From a virus, in the IMG/VR virus record IMGVR_UViG_3300046006_004057, positions 1 through 35,352 of that record: 35,352 nt of DNA, one strand, 5' to 3'. Each line of letters begins with the position of its first letter. Position 1 is the stretch's first letter. Shown here piece after piece: positions 13,754-22,182 of the stretch. A model generated the notes under the pieces. The model made no database searches. It saw only the letters and a list, made by a program, of their open reading frames with translations, and was not told the origin of the DNA. A program made the position numbers and the translations under genes.

Positions 13754-15389
13754 TGGTCAAGAGGTTCATGCTTATTATGAAAAAACTTTTGAAAGACATC
13801 AAAGGGATTTAGCAGCTGTTGAATCAGGAGCTAAATCTAATCTAAGATTTAATAAAAAGCTAGGACTCGCATATATTCGAATTATTGAGAGTATGAAACA
13901 CTATAAAGGTGAATTTGCTGGACAAAATATAAAACTTGAACCATGGCAAAAGAAATCAATATGTATAGCCTTTGGATGGGAAAAAAAGAACTCAAGAGGT
14001 CAATGGGTAAGAAGATTTAATACAGTATTTTTCTTTATTCCTAGAAAGAATGGTAAAACTCTATTAGCTTCAGCAATAACAATAGCAGATTCAATCATCA
14101 GATATGAAATGGGTGGTGAAGTTGTTATATTTGCTACAAAGAATAAACAAGCAAAATTAGCTTGGACTGGTGTTGAGCATATGGTAAAAGCTCACAAAGA
14201 GTTAAAAGATGATAGTAAAATTACCTACGGTGTAATAACTATGCAAAAAACAGATACAAAGTTTTCAACTCTTGGTAGAGATTCTGATACTGAAGATGGT
14301 TCTAATCCAACAATAGGCGTTGCAGATGAATTACACGCTCATCCTGATAACTCTTTGTGGGAAGTAGTAGAATCAGGTCAAGGTTCAAGAATTCAACCCC
14401 TGATGTTTGGAATAACAACAGCTGGTTCAAATGTATTTAGTCCTGGTTATAATATGTATGAATATGCAAAAAATATTTTAGAAGAAAGAATTGAGGATGA
14501 TAGTTTTTTTGCTTTTATTGCAGAACCTGATAAAGAAGATGATCCATTTGAGGAATTAACTTGGGCAAAAGCAAATCCAAACTATGGGGTTTCAGTTTCA
14601 AAAGATTATATGGAAAGACAAGCAAAACAAGCCTATGAAAGACCAGAGTTAAAAAACAATTTTTTAATTAAAAATTTAAATATTTGGACAAATAGTGCTG
14701 AATCATTTGTACCTTATGAAAAGTGGAAAGCTTGTGCTGGAGAAATGATTGATTTTAGTTTACCAGGAGTTATATTAGTTCAAGGATTTGACCTTTCAAT
14801 AGCAGATGATTTTTCAGATAAAGCAAATGTTTATAAGTATCAAAATAAATATTATATAAAAATGAAACATTACATACCTAAAGAAAATCTATTTGAGAGA
14901 GAAAAGACTCTAAAAGTACCTTTGGTTAGTTGGGTAAATGAAGGATGGATTACAGCAACACCAGGAAGTACAATAGACTATGATTTTATATATGAAGATA
15001 TGAAAATTCATCTTGATAGTTGTAAAGCTGTAACCTATGACCCATGGAAAGCAAAACATTTAGTTAAAAGACTTGAAGATAATGGATATGAAGATAATAT
15101 TCCACTAAGACAAGGTTTTGGCTCTATTTCATCACCTACGAAATTCTTTTTAGATTTAGTAAAAGAGGGTAATTTAGTACATGAAAATGACCCAGTTTTA
15201 AACTGGATGGTATCAAATCTAACAATCATTTCAGATGCAACGGGAAATATTAAGCCTGATAAAACAAATCCAAATAAAAAAATAGATGGACCAGCTGCAA
15301 TAATCAATGCACTTTCATATTTTGAAGCAACTCAAGATGAAAAACCTACAAATGTTTATGAAGAAAGAGGATTGAGGGATTTAGATTAA
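13743..15389 (+). CDS. terL: Terminase large subunit (HK97-type, Terminase_1)
   Basis: Packaging ATPase-nuclease, 548 residues, a full length for the family. Walker A-like FFIPRKNGKTLLA (about residues 97-109), Walker B IGVADELHAH (about 190-200), and the C-terminal nuclease with the acidic motif GFDLSIADDFSD. It packages DNA into the procapsid through the portal. ATG at 13743 has GAGG 6 bases upstream, inside the small subunit gene. Its stop codon is part of a copy of the dispersed palindrome (15385-15408). Confidence 0.95.
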   Translation: MIFNGQEVHAYYEKTFERHQRDLAAVESGAKSNLRFNKKLGLAYIRIIESMKHYKGEFAGQNIKLEPWQKKSICIAFGWEKKNSRGQWVRRFNTVFFFIPRKNGKTLLASAITIADSIIRYEMGGEVVIFATKNKQAKLAWTGVEHMVKAHKELKDDSKITYGVITMQKTDTKFSTLGRDSDTEDGSNPTIGVADELHAHPDNSLWEVVESGQGSRIQPLMFGITTAGSNVFSPGYNMYEYAKNILEERIEDDSFFAFIAEPDKEDDPFEELTWAKANPNYGVSVSKDYMERQAKQAYERPELKNNFLIKNLNIWTNSAESFVPYEKWKACAGEMIDFSLPGVILVQGFDLSIADDFSDKANVYKYQNKYYIKMKHYIPKENLFEREKTLKVPLVSWVNEGWITATPGSTIDYDFIYEDMKIHLDSCKAVTYDPWKAKHLVKRLEDNGYEDNIPLRQGFGSISSPTKFFLDLVKEGNLVHENDPVLNWMVSNLTIISDATGNIKPDKTNPNKKIDGPAAIINALSYFEATQDEKPTNVYEERGLRDLD

Positions 15390-15408
15390 TTTCCCTCGGG
15401 AAATTAAT
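15385..15408. repeat. Dispersed palindrome, copy 4
   Basis: Arms ATTAATTTCCC and GGGAAATTAAT around TC: 11-base arms, the longest copy in the window. It contains the stop codons of two convergent genes, terL (plus) and the 57-residue HTH gene (minus), and may serve as a bidirectional transcript end. Confidence 0.9.
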
Positions 15409-15577
15409 TTTCTTTTTTCTGTCTTAACTCTCTTTCTTCTTTAATCTTTTCAAGCCCTTTTAGCATAAGCTGTAGTTTTAATTTTCCAACAGCAGTATTT
15501 TTATATTCAGAAACAGTTGATTCTCGAACTTGCAAATATTCTGCAAGTTCTTTTTGTGTTGTTTTACATTTCTTCAT
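15404..15577 (-). CDS. Small HTH protein of an opposite-strand cassette
   Basis: A 57-residue protein. An HTH is seen at TTQKELAEYLQVRESTVSEY (residues 6-25), followed by a long basic/acidic helix (LEKIKEERELRQKKEN). It overlaps the upstream 104-residue gene by an ATGA junction, so the two are co-translated. The order larger protein then HTH, on the strand opposite to the structural genes, resembles HigBA-type toxin-antitoxin or other lysogenic morons. The Campylobacterota-style KKCKTTQKELAEYL start is clear; function is inference. Confidence 0.7.
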   Translation of the reverse strand: MKKCKTTQKELAEYLQVRESTVSEYKNTAVGKLKLQLMLKGLEKIKEERELRQKKEN

Positions 15578-15888
15578 TTATTTTCTTTAATTAAATGTTT
15601 ATTTTTTTCAAATAACTCATAAGAAGCCAAACTAGTACAAAATTGACAATTACCTTGATTTAAATAAACTAAGTCTATATACTCAGATTCTAAACCTTTA
15701 TCATAAATTGTATAACTTGAAACACCATTGAATTTGTCTAAAGTTACTTTATAATATCCGCTCATATCAAAAGATAAATCTAAATCGTTTTTATTATTTT
15801 CTATATAAGTTTTTACATCTTTAATTGATATTCCAACAACTGAATAAATTCTTTTTCTTGTTTCTACTGTATAAACTTTTACTTTCAT
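15574..15888 (-). CDS. Hypothetical protein of the opposite-strand cassette
   Basis: A 104-residue protein without a recognised family. It is mixed alpha/beta, with a beta-rich centre (MSGYYKVTLDKFNGVSSYTI) and two Cys (CQFC). It has its own AAGGATAG ribosome binding site and about 185 bases of upstream non-coding DNA, so it probably has its own promoter. It is co-translated with the HTH protein and inserted between terL and portal. Candidate toxin or immunity-type moron; not shown by sequence. Confidence 0.6.
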   Translation of the reverse strand: MKVKVYTVETRKRIYSVVGISIKDVKTYIENNKNDLDLSFDMSGYYKVTLDKFNGVSSYTIYDKGLESEYIDLVYLNQGNCQFCTSLASYELFEKNKHLIKENK

Positions 15889-16034
15889 CTTCTATCCTTT
15901 TTTTATGTTGTTTAATCTTTCTATACAAGAATTATTACATAGTATTTATTAAATTAAACTTAAATAATTCAGTAATACCGAATTAACATAGATAAATAAT
16001 ACAAATTTCCAAATTCTTTTCCAAATCTTTCCAA

Positions 16035-16052
16035 CGCCAACATATGTTGGCG
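16035..16052. promoter_or_regulatory. 18-base perfect palindrome in the divergent gap
   Basis: CGCCAACATATGTTGGCG, a perfect palindrome of 18 bases, GC-rich at the ends, 22 bases before the ATG at 16074. It lies in the gap of 185 bases (15889-16073) between the opposite-strand cassette and the portal operon, the only non-coding stretch there. No T-run follows, so an operator is more likely than a terminator. The 57-residue HTH protein is a candidate binder. Confidence 0.6.
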
Positions 16053-16073
16053 GTAATTTTATAAACTTCTTTC

Positions 16074-16268
16074 ATGGAAAAATTAAAAACCCTTGCAATC
16101 ATATTATTATTTCTATTGTTCCTATCAACAATTATTTCAGTTGGAGTATTTTGTCTTTTTGATTTTAGATACTTTCAAATATCTTTAGGTTCAACATATC
16201 TAATTAGTACAATTTTTATTCTTTCTCAATTTATTTTAATTTTATTAACTAAAGATACTCAAGAATGA
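16074..16268 (+). CDS. Small membrane protein before portal
   Basis: A 64-residue protein with two membrane helices (about residues 6-29 and 36-58). It overlaps the portal start by 4 bases (ATGA). No ribosome binding site is obvious. No family recognised. It may be part of the moron insertion rather than of head assembly. Confidence 0.5.
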   Translation: MEKLKTLAIILLFLLFLSTIISVGVFCLFDFRYFQISLGSTYLISTIFILSQFILILLTKDTQE

Positions 16269-17497
16269 AAAATTTACTAACTCCTTTTATGTCTTCGGAT
16301 ACTACTGAAGTATTTCATAGTGATAGTACTAGATATTTAGATTTGTTTTCTTCAAGAGGTAGTGTATCGGTTGGAACAGCTCAAAAGATTGCAGATGTAT
16401 TCGCTTGTATAAACCTAAAAGCAAATGCAATGGCATTATTGCCATTAAAACTTTATATAGTTACCGAGAATGGCAAAAAAGAAAATAAATCACATTCTTT
16501 ATATAGATTATTAAGAAAAGAACCAAACCCAAATTTAACAGCTTTTGAGTGGAAAAAGATGATTTCTCAAGATTTAGACTTACGAGGAAATCATTATGCT
16601 CAACTTATTAAAAACGGATTAGGGGAAATAGTGGCTATTTATCCACTAAAAGCTGATTTAATGACTGTATCTTATGCTTTAAAAAACAATAATAAAGAAA
16701 AAATCTACAACTATAATGGAACTTTAATACCAGCAGATAGAATATTACATATTATTGATATTCCTGATAATGAGGGATTAGTTGGTATTTCAAGAATTGC
16801 ATATGCAAGACAAACATTGGAATTTGCAAATAATGCTGCAACTCATGGAAATAAATTATTTAAAAATCAAGCAACACCAAGTGGTGCATTTACAAATCCC
16901 TCAGAACTTAGTGATCAAGCTTTTGAAAGATTAAAAACGCAGTTAGAAGAAAAATATTCAGGTTTAGAAAATAGCGGAAAACCTTTATTGTTAGAGGGTG
17001 GGTTAACTTTCTCACCTATTTCAATTTCAAATAGTGATTCACAGTGGCTTGAATCAAGAAAACTTAATCGTGAAAACATTGGTGCTATTTTTGGAGTTCC
17101 TACTTCAATGTTAAACGATTCAACTGCTTCATCTTATGGGAATTTAGAGCAAAAATATTTAGAGTTTCAAACGAATACTATTTTACCAATCTTAATTGCA
17201 ATAGAAGAAAAAGCAGAACAAAAACTATTAAACAAATCGGAAAAATCAAATTTAATTATCAAATTCCAATTTAACGCACTTTTAAGAGCTGATGTAAAAA
17301 CAAAAGCTGAATACTACAAAAACATGTGGGGAATTGGTTCTATGAATCCAAATGAAATAAGAAGTTATGAGGACATGAACTCTTATGACGGTGGTGATGA
17401 GTATTTTATGCAGTTATCTTATGCACCTGTAAGCAGGATAATAAGTGGTGAAGCTACAAAAGATTTAAAAAATTTCACGGGGGAAAATAAACAATGA
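16265..17497 (+). CDS. Portal protein (HK97 family)
   Basis: A 410-residue portal, forming the dodecameric ring at the DNA-entry vertex. Typical features are VGTAQKIADVFACINLKANA near the start, LYRLLRKEPNPNLTAFEWKK, LRGNHYAQLIKNGLGEIVA, and the C-terminal AIFGVPTSMLNDS/ YGNLEQKYLEFQTNTI region. It is followed immediately by the prohead protease with an ATGA overlap. The C-terminus carries a degenerate copy of the dispersed palindrome (17473). Confidence 0.94.
   Translation: MKNLLTPFMSSDTTEVFHSDSTRYLDLFSSRGSVSVGTAQKIADVFACINLKANAMALLPLKLYIVTENGKKENKSHSLYRLLRKEPNPNLTAFEWKKMISQDLDLRGNHYAQLIKNGLGEIVAIYPLKADLMTVSYALKNNNKEKIYNYNGTLIPADRILHIIDIPDNEGLVGISRIAYARQTLEFANNAATHGNKLFKNQATPSGAFTNPSELSDQAFERLKTQLEEKYSGLENSGKPLLLEGGLTFSPISISNSDSQWLESRKLNRENIGAIFGVPTSMLNDSTASSYGNLEQKYLEFQTNTILPILIAIEEKAEQKLLNKSEKSNLIIKFQFNALLRADVKTKAEYYKNMWGIGSMNPNEIRSYEDMNSYDGGDEYFMQLSYAPVSRIISGEATKDLKNFTGENKQ
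17473..17486. repeat. Dispersed palindrome, copy 5 (degenerate)
   Basis: TTTCACGGGGGAAA at the 3' end of the portal gene, read in frame as NFTGEN in place of NFPREN. It also supplies the GGGG ribosome binding site for the protease gene at 17494. Confidence 0.6.
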
Positions 17498-18222
17498 ATG
17501 AGTTTTTGATTGATGGAGAAATAGGCTCTTGGGGTATGAGTGCATCAACTGTGAGAGAATATTTAAATTCTATAACTGGTGATGTAAAAGTAACACTAGA
17601 CAGTCCAGGTGGTAGTGTATTTGAAGGTATCTCCATACACAATGCATTTAAAGAATATGACAAAGGAACTGTAACTATGGTTATGGGTTCTTTGGTAGCT
17701 TCAATAACTACATATATTGCAATGGCTGGAGATAAGATTCTAGCTCATGATAACTCAACATTCATGATTCACAACGCTTGGACTTTTACTTATGGTGATG
17801 AAAACGAATTAAGAAGAATTGCAGATGTGTTGGCTGGACTTTCATCATTAATAGCTAAAAAATACATTTCAAAAACTGGCAAATCAAAAGAACTTATAAA
17901 ACAAGCAATGGATAAAGAATCTTATTACTTTGGGAATGAGATTTTAGATTCTGGTTTTTGTGATGAAATTATCTCAACTGAAAATCAAAACACCAAAGAT
18001 GAATCATTAGCATTAGCAAGAGAGAGTTTTAAAGCTTGTTGTAAAACAGCAAGTGAGAAATTCTCAAATGATGAGTTCGTGCAAGCTGTTGCAAAACTCA
18101 CTAAAGATGGTGTTTTAGATGTTGTTCCTAATGTAGATGATGAAGAAAAAGAGGTGGCATTGAATAATGCTAAACAAAGAGAAAGAGACCTACAAATTTT
18201 AGAAATGGAGATTAACTTATGA
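17494..18222 (+). CDS. Prohead protease, ClpP-like (S14)
   Basis: A 242-residue head maturation protease of the Clp serine protease type. The catalytic Ser70 lies in GSLVASITTYIAMAG and His93 in MIHNAW; the oxyanion-type LDSPGGSVFEGISIH segment is at 35-49. It should cleave the scaffold or delta part of the capsid protein during maturation. The C-terminal helical tail (about 175-242) is an extension typical of a protease that also carries scaffolding function. It overlaps the capsid gene by 4 bases. Confidence 0.9.
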   Translation: MNEFLIDGEIGSWGMSASTVREYLNSITGDVKVTLDSPGGSVFEGISIHNAFKEYDKGTVTMVMGSLVASITTYIAMAGDKILAHDNSTFMIHNAWTFTYGDENELRRIADVLAGLSSLIAKKYISKTGKSKELIKQAMDKESYYFGNEILDSGFCDEIISTENQNTKDESLALARESFKACCKTASEKFSNDEFVQAVAKLTKDGVLDVVPNVDDEEKEVALNNAKQRERDLQILEMEINL

Positions 18223-19349
18223 ATTTACAAGAACTGATTTCAGCAAGAGCTGAAAAATTTAAAGAGATGAAAGCATTAAATGATGCTAACCCAAAAATGG
18301 ATGCGACAATTGAAGCAAAATATAATGCTTTATCTGATGAAGTAAAAGCTTTAACAAGAAATATTGATTTAATTGCTACTGAAAATGGATTAAGAAATCA
18401 AGTTGATGAACCAATTATTGCAGGTGTTAATGCTATGGCAAGTGCGGATTACAGAAATGGTTTTGATAAATATATTGCTGGCCAAGATTTTGCAGATTTT
18501 AAAGCTGCAATGACTGAAGGTGTTGCAGAGGATGGTGGTTATACTGTTCCTCAATCTTATCAAAATACAGTTTTAGAAAAGTTAAATACTTTATCAAGAA
18601 CTAGAAGTATTTCAAATGTTATTAGTACAACATCAACTAGAAATGTTCCAGTTGAAGGTGATGCTCCAACTTTTGCATGGATTGATGAAACTGGAACTTA
18701 TGGAGAGACGGATTCTTCTTTTGGAAACAAACAAATCAACGCATATAAACTTGGTGGAATCATAAAAGTTTCTGATGAGTTGTTAAATGATACAGCAATT
18801 AATTTTGAAGCATATATGGCTAATCAAATTGCAAAAGGTGTTGACAAAGCTGAAGCTCCTGCATTTTGTTTAGGTGATGGTACTAAAAAACCAACTGGAT
18901 ACGCAACTGCATTAGTAGCAACAGCTGATACAACAACAGCAGGAAGTGCTGCAATAACTGGTGCTGAAGTTGCAAAAATTTATTATGCACTAGGTGAGGC
19001 ATATAGAGCAAGAGCTACATGGAGAATGAATACTAAAACTCTTCAAAAAATTAGAGAGTTAAATGATGGGCAAGGTGTTTATTTCTATAAAGATGAAATT
19101 AAATCTTCTATGACAATTGAAGGTAAACCAGTTGTTATTGATGAAAATTTACCTGATATGGGAATAGGTGCTAAATTCATGGTATTTGGTGACTTTAATT
19201 ACTATCAAATTGCAGATAGAGGTGCAATGGAAATCAGAAGATTAAATGAAAAATATTCTGATACAGGAATGGTAGGATTTAGAGTTACTGTTAGAGTTGA
19301 TGCAAAAAGAATGCTTGATGAAGCATTTGTTGTTGCTAAAAATGCTTAA
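18219..19349 (+). CDS. Major capsid protein (HK97 fold)
   Basis: A 376-residue phage capsid protein of the HK97 family. The N-terminal about 100 residues are helical (delta domain, removed by the protease). The mature part starts near the AEDGGYTVPQSYQNTVLEKL region. E-loop, P-domain and A-domain signatures such as FAWIDETGTYGE, ELLNDTAINFEAYM, FCLGDGTKKPTG and FGDFNYYQIADRG are visible. It has a GGAG ribosome binding site and follows the protease directly. Confidence 0.94.
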   Translation: MNLQELISARAEKFKEMKALNDANPKMDATIEAKYNALSDEVKALTRNIDLIATENGLRNQVDEPIIAGVNAMASADYRNGFDKYIAGQDFADFKAAMTEGVAEDGGYTVPQSYQNTVLEKLNTLSRTRSISNVISTTSTRNVPVEGDAPTFAWIDETGTYGETDSSFGNKQINAYKLGGIIKVSDELLNDTAINFEAYMANQIAKGVDKAEAPAFCLGDGTKKPTGYATALVATADTTTAGSAAITGAEVAKIYYALGEAYRARATWRMNTKTLQKIRELNDGQGVYFYKDEIKSSMTIEGKPVVIDENLPDMGIGAKFMVFGDFNYYQIADRGAMEIRRLNEKYSDTGMVGFRVTVRVDAKRMLDEAFVVAKNA

Positions 19350-19361
19350 CAGGATCATCAA

Positions 19362-19718
19362 ATGAAAGTAACAATGTTACAGCATTTAAGTGGTGACATT
19401 TCTCATGAAGTAGGGAAGGATTATGACTTCCCTACCGATGAAGCAATTAGACTTATTGATGCTGGAATTGCAAAACCAAAAAATAAAAAAGAGTACGAAT
19501 CTGCTCTTGTTGAGTTATCAGATATAGAATCTGAAAAACTTGAAAAAGAAAAACAAATTGCAGCTATTCAATATGAAGATGAACTTCTTGATGAAAAGCA
19601 TAAACTTCAAGAACGAATCAATGCAATTAATGAAATCTTAGGAATAACAGAGTCAATTGTAATTGATGAACCTGAAAAAAAAGAAGATGAACAAAACCAA
19701 GGTGATGAAGAAAAATGA
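19362..19718 (+). CDS. Hypothetical head-region protein
   Basis: A 118-residue protein. The N-terminal about 45 residues resemble a small head protein segment (DFPTDEAIRLIDAGIAKP), commonly seen after capsid genes. The rest is a charged coiled coil with an acidic tail (PEKKEDEQNQGDEEK). It lies 13 bases after the capsid gene and overlaps the connector. Probably a head decoration or assembly factor; not certain. Confidence 0.7.
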   Translation: MKVTMLQHLSGDISHEVGKDYDFPTDEAIRLIDAGIAKPKNKKEYESALVELSDIESEKLEKEKQIAAIQYEDELLDEKHKLQERINAINEILGITESIVIDEPEKKEDEQNQGDEEK

Positions 19719-20281
19719 TAGTTCAAAAAGTAGCGCCAACACAAACGGATATTGATAAAATTTTATCTTTAGAAGATGCAAAAAGATTTATAAAAGTAAT
19801 TGGTACTGATGATGATTTAGATATTAAATCTTTTATAGATTCTGCAATAACTGAAGCTCAAGATATTACAAATAGACAATTTGCAAGTGCTACTTATGAA
19901 CTATATTTATCAAATTTCCCACGGGAAAATTTTAAATTTCCTAAAAATCCAGTTCAAGAGATAGTATCTTTTGAATATATGGATATTAATGGAGTATATC
20001 AAACAATAGATTCAACATCATATTATTTATTTAATGAGTATGAAGTTGGAAAAATTGTTTTTAATACTACTCCAAATGTACAGATGAGAAATCATAAAAA
20101 AGCTGTGAGAATTACTTTTAAAAGTGGTTATACCACTAATTTCCCAGCTGATTTAAGACAATGGTTAAAAGTTAGAGTTTCTACTTTGTATGAGTTTAGA
20201 GAAGAACTAACAGCAGGTGTTTCAATTGCAAAAAATAATCATGTTGACTTAATTTTACAAAGATATAGGATAAGAAGTTAA
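19715..20281 (+). CDS. Head-tail connector (gp6-like)
   Basis: A 188-residue head-tail adaptor of the gp6/phage_connect type. The N-terminal half contains LSLEDAKRFIKVIGTDDD and FIDSAITEAQDITNRQF, the standard pattern of this family. The C-terminal half carries the beta part and RQWLKVRVSTLYEFRE. It contains a copy of the dispersed palindrome, read as NFPRENF at about residues 67-73, between the helices and the beta part, where an inserted loop would be tolerated. Confidence 0.85.
   Translation: MIVQKVAPTQTDIDKILSLEDAKRFIKVIGTDDDLDIKSFIDSAITEAQDITNRQFASATYELYLSNFPRENFKFPKNPVQEIVSFEYMDINGVYQTIDSTSYYLFNEYEVGKIVFNTTPNVQMRNHKKAVRITFKSGYTTNFPADLRQWLKVRVSTLYEFREELTAGVSIAKNNHVDLILQRYRIRS
19915..19928. 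repeat. Dispersed palindrome, copy 6 (in connector gene)
   Basis: TTTCCCACGGGAAA with AAA/ATTT flanks. Read in frame as NFPREN, the same reading frame and peptide as in parB. Confidence 0.9.
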
Positions 20282-20610
20282 TGAGAGCAGGAACTTTAAA
20301 TAAATATATAGACTTTCTTTCAAAAAACAAAACTCCAGATGCAATTGGAGCTAGAAAAGTAGAGTTTGAAAATGTATTTAATCAGAAAGTTCCTGCAAGT
20401 ATAAGAGATATTCAGACTACTGAAAAGTATTTTGATAACTCGGTTCTATCAAAAACGGAATTGATTATTTCAGTTAGGTATAACTCATTGATTAATGAAA
20501 AATTAGTTATTGAATATCAGGGCAAAAAATATGAAATTATTAAAGTGAATAATATTTATGCTCAAAATAAACAGTTATTAATCGCTGTAAAAGGTTTTGA
20601 TAATGAGTGA
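20281..20610 (+). CDS. Head closure protein (SPP1 gp16-like)
   Basis: A 109-residue protein of the phage head-tail joining type. It has an N-terminal RAGTLNKYIDFLSKN, a common start for this family, then a small beta barrel (TELIISVRYNSLINEKLVIEYQ) and KYEIIKVNNI. It closes the connector after packaging. Overlaps the connector stop by 1 base. Confidence 0.8.
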   Translation: MRAGTLNKYIDFLSKNKTPDAIGARKVEFENVFNQKVPASIRDIQTTEKYFDNSVLSKTELIISVRYNSLINEKLVIEYQGKKYEIIKVNNIYAQNKQLLIAVKGFDNE

Positions 20611-21064
20611 AATCAAAGGTTTAAAAGAACTTTCAAAAGCTTTGAAAGCTTTTCCACAAAATGTTCAAAACAATATTTTAAATAGTGCTGTAAGAGCAGG
20701 GGCTGTAACTATTCAAAAAGAAGCAAAAAAGAATGTTCCTGTAAAAAGTGGATTAACAAAAGCTTCAATTATTATTAAAAAAAGAAGACCTAAAAGTAAA
20801 AATATTACAAAATTTTCTTTAGGAATAAGAAGAATTAAAGATGGTAGAGAATGGTATGAAAAAAACTTAAATAGTAAATATTTCAAAGATAAACCAAAAG
20901 ATGCATATTATGCTCATATGATTGAATTTGGTACTTCAAAATCTGAAGCCAGTCCCTTTATGAGACCAGCTCTTGAATCAAGAGCAGATGAAGTAATAAA
21001 TGAAGTTAGAAAAAAGATGCAACAACGAATAGATAAAGAGATTGAAAGAAGTAAAAATGCTTAA
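20603..21064 (+). CDS. Tail-completion protein (HK97 gp10-like)
   Basis: A 153-residue minor structural protein. It shows the gp10-like layout: ELSKALKAFPQNVQNNILNS, AGAVTIQKEAKKNVPVKSG, then a basic segment, then YYAHMIEFGTSKSEASPFMRP, the typical family signature. The start is ATG 20603, inside the previous gene's end; a TTG at 20597 is in frame but less likely. It works at the head-tail interface. Confidence 0.87.
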   Translation: MSEIKGLKELSKALKAFPQNVQNNILNSAVRAGAVTIQKEAKKNVPVKSGLTKASIIIKKRRPKSKNITKFSLGIRRIKDGREWYEKNLNSKYFKDKPKDAYYAHMIEFGTSKSEASPFMRPALESRADEVINEVRKKMQQRIDKEIERSKNA

Positions 21065-21404
21065 ACAACTTGTATATCAAAGTTTAAAAAGTAATGAAAT
21101 AGTAGCAATCGTAGAAGATAGAATATTTTCTAAAAAGATAGAAAGTGATACTGCTTTTCCTGCTATTACTTATCAAAGAATTATTGATAATACAGAACAG
21201 CATTTAAAAGGTATGGATAAAGAAAAAGGTATTTTTCAAATATCTCTTTATTCAAAAGATGAGTTGGAACTTGAAAATTTATTTCTAGTTTTAAAAGAGA
21301 GTTTTAAAAATATAGCAGTATATAAAAGTGCAGTTGATGACTATGAAAGTGATACAGAACTTCATAGTATCAAAGTAGATTATCAATTTTATAAAAAGGA
21401 TTAA
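21057..21404 (+). CDS. Tail terminator or completion protein (DUF3168-like)
   Basis: A 115-residue protein resembling DUF3168 tail completion proteins: LKQLVYQSLKSNEIVAIVED then AFPAITYQRI, a helical middle and LHSIKVDYQFYKKD at the end. The start is ATG 21057 (overlap of 8 bases); an in-frame TTG at 21042 is not preferred. It stands between the gp10-like protein and the tail tube, the usual position. Confidence 0.75.
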   Translation: MLKQLVYQSLKSNEIVAIVEDRIFSKKIESDTAFPAITYQRIIDNTEQHLKGMDKEKGIFQISLYSKDELELENLFLVLKESFKNIAVYKSAVDDYESDTELHSIKVDYQFYKKD

Positions 21405-21406
21405 AC

Positions 21407-21847
21407 ATGAGTGGAGCAGTAAACGGTCAAGGTGCAACAATAAGCGTAAGTACAAATGGAACTACTTTTACGGAAATTAGTGAAGTAAAATCATTTGGTG
21501 GTATTGGTGGTGGAACTGCATCAATCAAAGATGTAACACACCTAAAGTCAACAGCAAAAGAAAAAAAGCTAGGATTAAAAGATGAAGGTCAAATTACTCT
21601 AGGTGGAAATTATATAGAAGATGATGTAGGTCAGGAAATGCTACAAACCGCAAGAGATAATAGTACAAAGTTGATAATGAAAGTTGAGTTAGCAAACAGA
21701 AAAACACCAACTGGAAAAGGTACTACTTGGGTTTTTGATGTTTTTGTACAAACATTTAAAACAGATGGAATTTCAGTTGATGAGACAGTAGTTTTTGATT
21801 CAAGTTGTGAAATCACTGGTTCCGTTGCAAAAACTAAGGCTTCATAA
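21407..21847 (+). CDS. Major tail tube protein
   Basis: A 146-residue tail tube protein. Beta-rich, with the start MSGAVNGQGATISVSTNGTT, then the EISEVKSFGGIGGG segment, and HLKSTAKEKKLGLKDEGQIT followed by LGGNY. It stacks in hexameric rings to form the siphovirus tail. Strong AAGGA site. It is next to the tail chaperone, as expected. Confidence 0.85.
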   Translation: MSGAVNGQGATISVSTNGTTFTEISEVKSFGGIGGGTASIKDVTHLKSTAKEKKLGLKDEGQITLGGNYIEDDVGQEMLQTARDNSTKLIMKVELANRKTPTGKGTTWVFDVFVQTFKTDGISVDETVVFDSSCEITGSVAKTKAS

Positions 21848-22182
21848 TGGTATTTTTAAAAGATTTGTTTCTTAAAGAAAATCAAATAAATAAATTCCCT
21901 TTTGAAAATAAAGAGGGTTTGTTTGTTAGTGAATTAACAATAAAAGAGAAATTTTTAGTTGAAAATAAATTAATTGAAAATGCTGTTCACGTGCAAGAAG
22001 GAAAATTAAAAGTAACAGACGAAGCATACTTTGATTCACTTTGTTTAAGAGTTTCTTTTGGGTTAGTAGATGCTGAATCAAATAAAGTTTTTACATTTGA
22101 AGAAATCAAAAATCTAAAAGACAAAGATTTTATAGATAGTGCAAATGAAAAGATTTTAGAGGTAAATAAAGTAAAAAAGTAG
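21847..22182 (+). CDS. Tail assembly chaperone, short form (gpG-like)
   Basis: A 111-residue chaperone, ending KVKK with a stop directly after an A-AAA-AAG slippery heptamer. Domain: ELTIKEKFLVENKLIENAVH and YFDSLCLRVSFGLVDAESN are consistent with gpG-like tail chaperones that bind the tape measure. Most ribosomes stop here; a fraction shifts to the gpGT-like product. Confidence 0.82.
   Translation: MVFLKDLFLKENQINKFPFENKEGLFVSELTIKEKFLVENKLIENAVHVQEGKLKVTDEAYFDSLCLRVSFGLVDAESNKVFTFEEIKNLKDKDFIDSANEKILEVNKVKK

Noticed and set aside
20597-20602. TTG start two codons upstream of the gp10-like gene
   Set aside because: The ATG at 20603 is better placed relative to AAAGG and gives the usual family start (MSEIKGLKELSK).
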